64,000 bases of DNA, from assembly GCA_030425385.1 (NCBI GenBank), contig JAUIAH010000011.1, positions 1 to 64,000 on the forward strand. Reading direction: 5' to 3'. This stretch comes from Verrucomicrobiia bacterium (lineage in GTDB: Bacteria; Verrucomicrobiota; Verrucomicrobiia; Verrucomicrobiales; DEV007). Under the pieces are notes generated by a model. That model was not told where the DNA came from. It ran no database searches and saw only the letters and a program-made list of their open reading frames with translations. Shown here piece by piece: positions 62,929 to 64,000 of this stretch (position 1 is the stretch's first letter; each line of letters opens with the position of its first letter). A program made the position numbers and the translations under genes.

Positions 62929-63525
62929 TTACCATGCTTCTTTGGTAGTGGGCAACTGTCCTTCCCGCCTAGCATCTCGTCGACAAGCTTGATCGAGGGC
63001 TTTGGCCAGCCCTTTGAAGAGCGCTTCTGCCATGTGATGGGCGTCGCGTCCGTAGAGGATCTCGGCGTGCACGTTTGCTTGGAGGTGATTGCTGAATCCG
63101 CGGAAGAACTCTTCGACGAGTTGAAAGGGGAAATCGCGAATCATGCCTGAGCGGTCAGCCGCACGAAACTCGAGGAAGCTACGCCCACTCAGGTCGACCA
63201 CGACGCGCGCGAGCGTCTCGTCCATGGGCAGGTATGCACAACCATAGCGCTCGATGCCTTTCTTGTCCCCCAGAGCCTGGGCGAAGGCTTGCCCCAAGAC
63301 GATCCCCACATCTTCGACGGTGTGGTGGTAGTCCACTTCGATGTCTCCGGTGGCCTTGATCTTGAGATCGAACATGCCGTGCCGCGCGAGGAGGGTCAGC
63401 ATGTGATCGAAGAATGGCGCTCCCGTCGAAATCTCGCTGACACCCGTGCCATCAATCAGCAGAGAGAGCTGGATTTGAGTCTCCGTGGTGCGGCGTTCCA
63501 GACTAGCATTTCGGGCTTCAGACAT
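62929..63525 (-). CDS. hisB: imidazoleglycerol-phosphate dehydratase
   Basis: 198 residues, the monofunctional form. It catalyses the sixth step of histidine synthesis. Manganese-binding motifs are intact: 'FFDHML' near 37, '[11 protein letters not shown]' near 63-73, 'MDETLAR', and the second site '[14 protein letters not shown]' near 160. It is upstream of apt; no other his genes are in the window. Confidence 0.95.
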   Translation of the reverse strand: MSEARNASLERRTTETQIQLSLLIDGTGVSEISTGAPFFDHMLTLLARHGMFDLKIKATGDIEVDYHHTVEDVGIVLGQAFAQALGDKKGIERYGCAYLPMDETLARVVVDLSGRSFLEFRAADRSGMIRDFPFQLVEEFFRGFSNHLQANVHAEILYGRDAHHMAEALFKGLAKALDQACRRDARREGQLPTTKEAW

Positions 63526-63571
63526 TGCTGATTGCTATACACCCACATTCATTTGTGACAATCGCGGGAAA

Positions 63572-63595
63572 ACTTTTATCAAAACTCATAAAAGT
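63572..63595. repeat. AT-rich inverted repeat between hisB and the microprotein
   Basis: ACTTTTAT at 63572-63579 and ATAAAAGT at 63588-63595 are perfect inverted copies with an 8-base spacer. Its position between two divergent starts suits an operator. No known regulator site matches with confidence. Confidence 0.55.
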
Positions 63596-63636
63596 CTTGC
63601 TTCCGCTTCTCGGCGATGATAAACGTATCCACGACT

Positions 63637-63726
63637 ATGTTTTTCAGAAGCCACGAGCGTAAGAACCAACTGACCCAAAGAGTTCTCTTCTACGGGATGG
63701 TTCTTCTGATCCTCTGGTTGATGTAG
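63637..63726 (+). CDS. possible 29-residue membrane microprotein
   Basis: An ATG at 63637 opens a 29-codon frame with a charged N-terminus ('FFRSHERKNQLTQR') and a hydrophobic end ('VLFYGMVLLILWLM'), the layout of small single-pass membrane proteins. An inverted repeat lies 42 bases upstream and a strong hairpin follows 29 bases after the stop. There is no clear Shine-Dalgarno. Too short for statistical support; the case rests on amino-acid patterning and on having its own apparent transcription unit. Confidence 0.45.
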   Translation: MFFRSHERKNQLTQRVLFYGMVLLILWLM

Positions 63727-63755
63727 AGCAGTTGTTGTTTGTTTGTTGTTGTTTT

Positions 63756-63789
63756 GAGAAGGCCGGGCACTCCCCGGCCTTCTCAGGTT
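63756..63789 (+). terminator. hairpin with terminator character
   Basis: A perfect 12-base stem, GAGAAGGCCGGG / CCCGGCCTTCTC, with a 5-base loop at 63768-63772. On the plus strand it is followed by AGGTTTT and preceded by a GTT-rich run. On the minus strand there is no T run, although it lies right after the stop of the lamin-tail gene, so it may serve both sides. Confidence 0.7.
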
Positions 63790-64000
63790 TTAAAGTGAGC
63801 CCGGCGTGCCGCCGTCTTTGTCTGAAGCTTTCCAGGATGCTGGATCGTTGGTGTAGCTGGCGTCGCGTTTCCGCTCCAAAGAGGGTCCCTCTCCGTCCGC
63901 AGCCTCGGGCCAGGGGGCATCGTCCCGGTAACGGACGGCGTCCACTTCGAGCATGGGGACGACTGTTTCGCCCGTTTCCGCATCGGTGTCTGGAAGATCG
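63790..64000 (-). CDS. C-terminus of a lamin-tail-domain (CotH-associated type) secreted protein, partial
   Basis: Seventy codons run in from the window edge to a TAA at 63792-63790. The frame gives the typical end of a lamin-tail domain: 'YRDDAPWPEAADGEGPSLER' followed by 'NDPASWKAS...GGTPG'. Such domains end large secreted spore-coat-CotH-like proteins in this phylum group. The rest lies beyond the window, so size and other domains are unknown. Confidence 0.8.
   Translation of the reverse strand, partial: DLPDTDAETGETVVPMLEVDAVRYRDDAPWPEAADGEGPSLERKRDASYTNDPASWKASDKDGGTPGSL

Overview
The window reads as a chromosome segment of a Gram-negative bacterium of the Planctomycetota-Verrucomicrobiota-Chlamydiota group, most likely a Verrucomicrobiota member. 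The basis is the family mix: DUF1501, DUF1800 and PSD1/planctomycete-cytochrome proteins, a DUF5069 protein, giant secreted beta-rich proteins ending in an 'E.S.DL..W' module, and a TamA/TamB pair that implies an outer membrane. No rRNA, tRNA, CRISPR array, insertion sequence or prophage was found.

Layout. 1-10.1 kb: two very large secreted proteins, a parallel beta-helix protein whose 5' end is broken and a protein with about 25 Asp-box-like repeats. 10.1-16.3 kb (minus strand): a decayed copy of the end of a HAD phosphatase gene, a secreted esterase-like protein, the intact HAD phosphatase, a GT4 glycosyltransferase, a bacterioferritin-like protein lacking the heme methionine, and nadC. 16.4-25.9 kb (plus): class A penicillin-binding protein, a zinc-ribbon membrane protein, then TamB-like and TamA-like genes. 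These are envelope-building genes. 25.9-34.2 kb (minus): DUF1501 with its PSD1/cytochrome partner, an SMC/RecN-like coiled-coil ATPase, an alpha/beta hydrolase and a secreted protein. 34.3-44.4 kb (plus): a 2157-residue protein with six PA14 modules and DUF1800, its DUF1501 partner, a pseudopilin-like protein and a pectate lyase. 44.4-51.7 kb: small conserved genes (HEAT-like, lysozyme-like, DUF5069, APH-type kinase, a lipoprotein-like gene), then SppA, a CPBP protease, ThiL and an AT-hook protein. 51.75-60.8 kb: BlaR1/BlaI-type pair, a 1922-residue subtilisin with FG-GAP repeats, and a divergent ECF sigma/membrane-protein operon. 60.8-62.4 kb: a small pocket of unrecognised genes and non-coding DNA. 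62.4-64 kb: apt, hisB, a possible 29-residue membrane microprotein and the C-terminus of a lamin-tail-type secreted protein.

How the genes work together. Much of the window concerns the cell surface: wall synthesis (PBP), outer-membrane assembly (TamAB), membrane proteolysis (SppA, CPBP, M56), polysaccharide attack (pectate lyase) and very large secreted proteins. Housekeeping metabolism (nadC, thiL, apt, hisB) is interspersed.

Main points for a second look: near-identical direct repeats flanking the esterase-like gene; the hexamer TGTTAG/CTAACA, which recurs about once per kb on both strands; the BlaI-type operator covering its own start codon; the coiled-coil ATPase with an atypical P-loop; and the 29-residue microprotein with its own inverted repeat and terminator-like hairpin.
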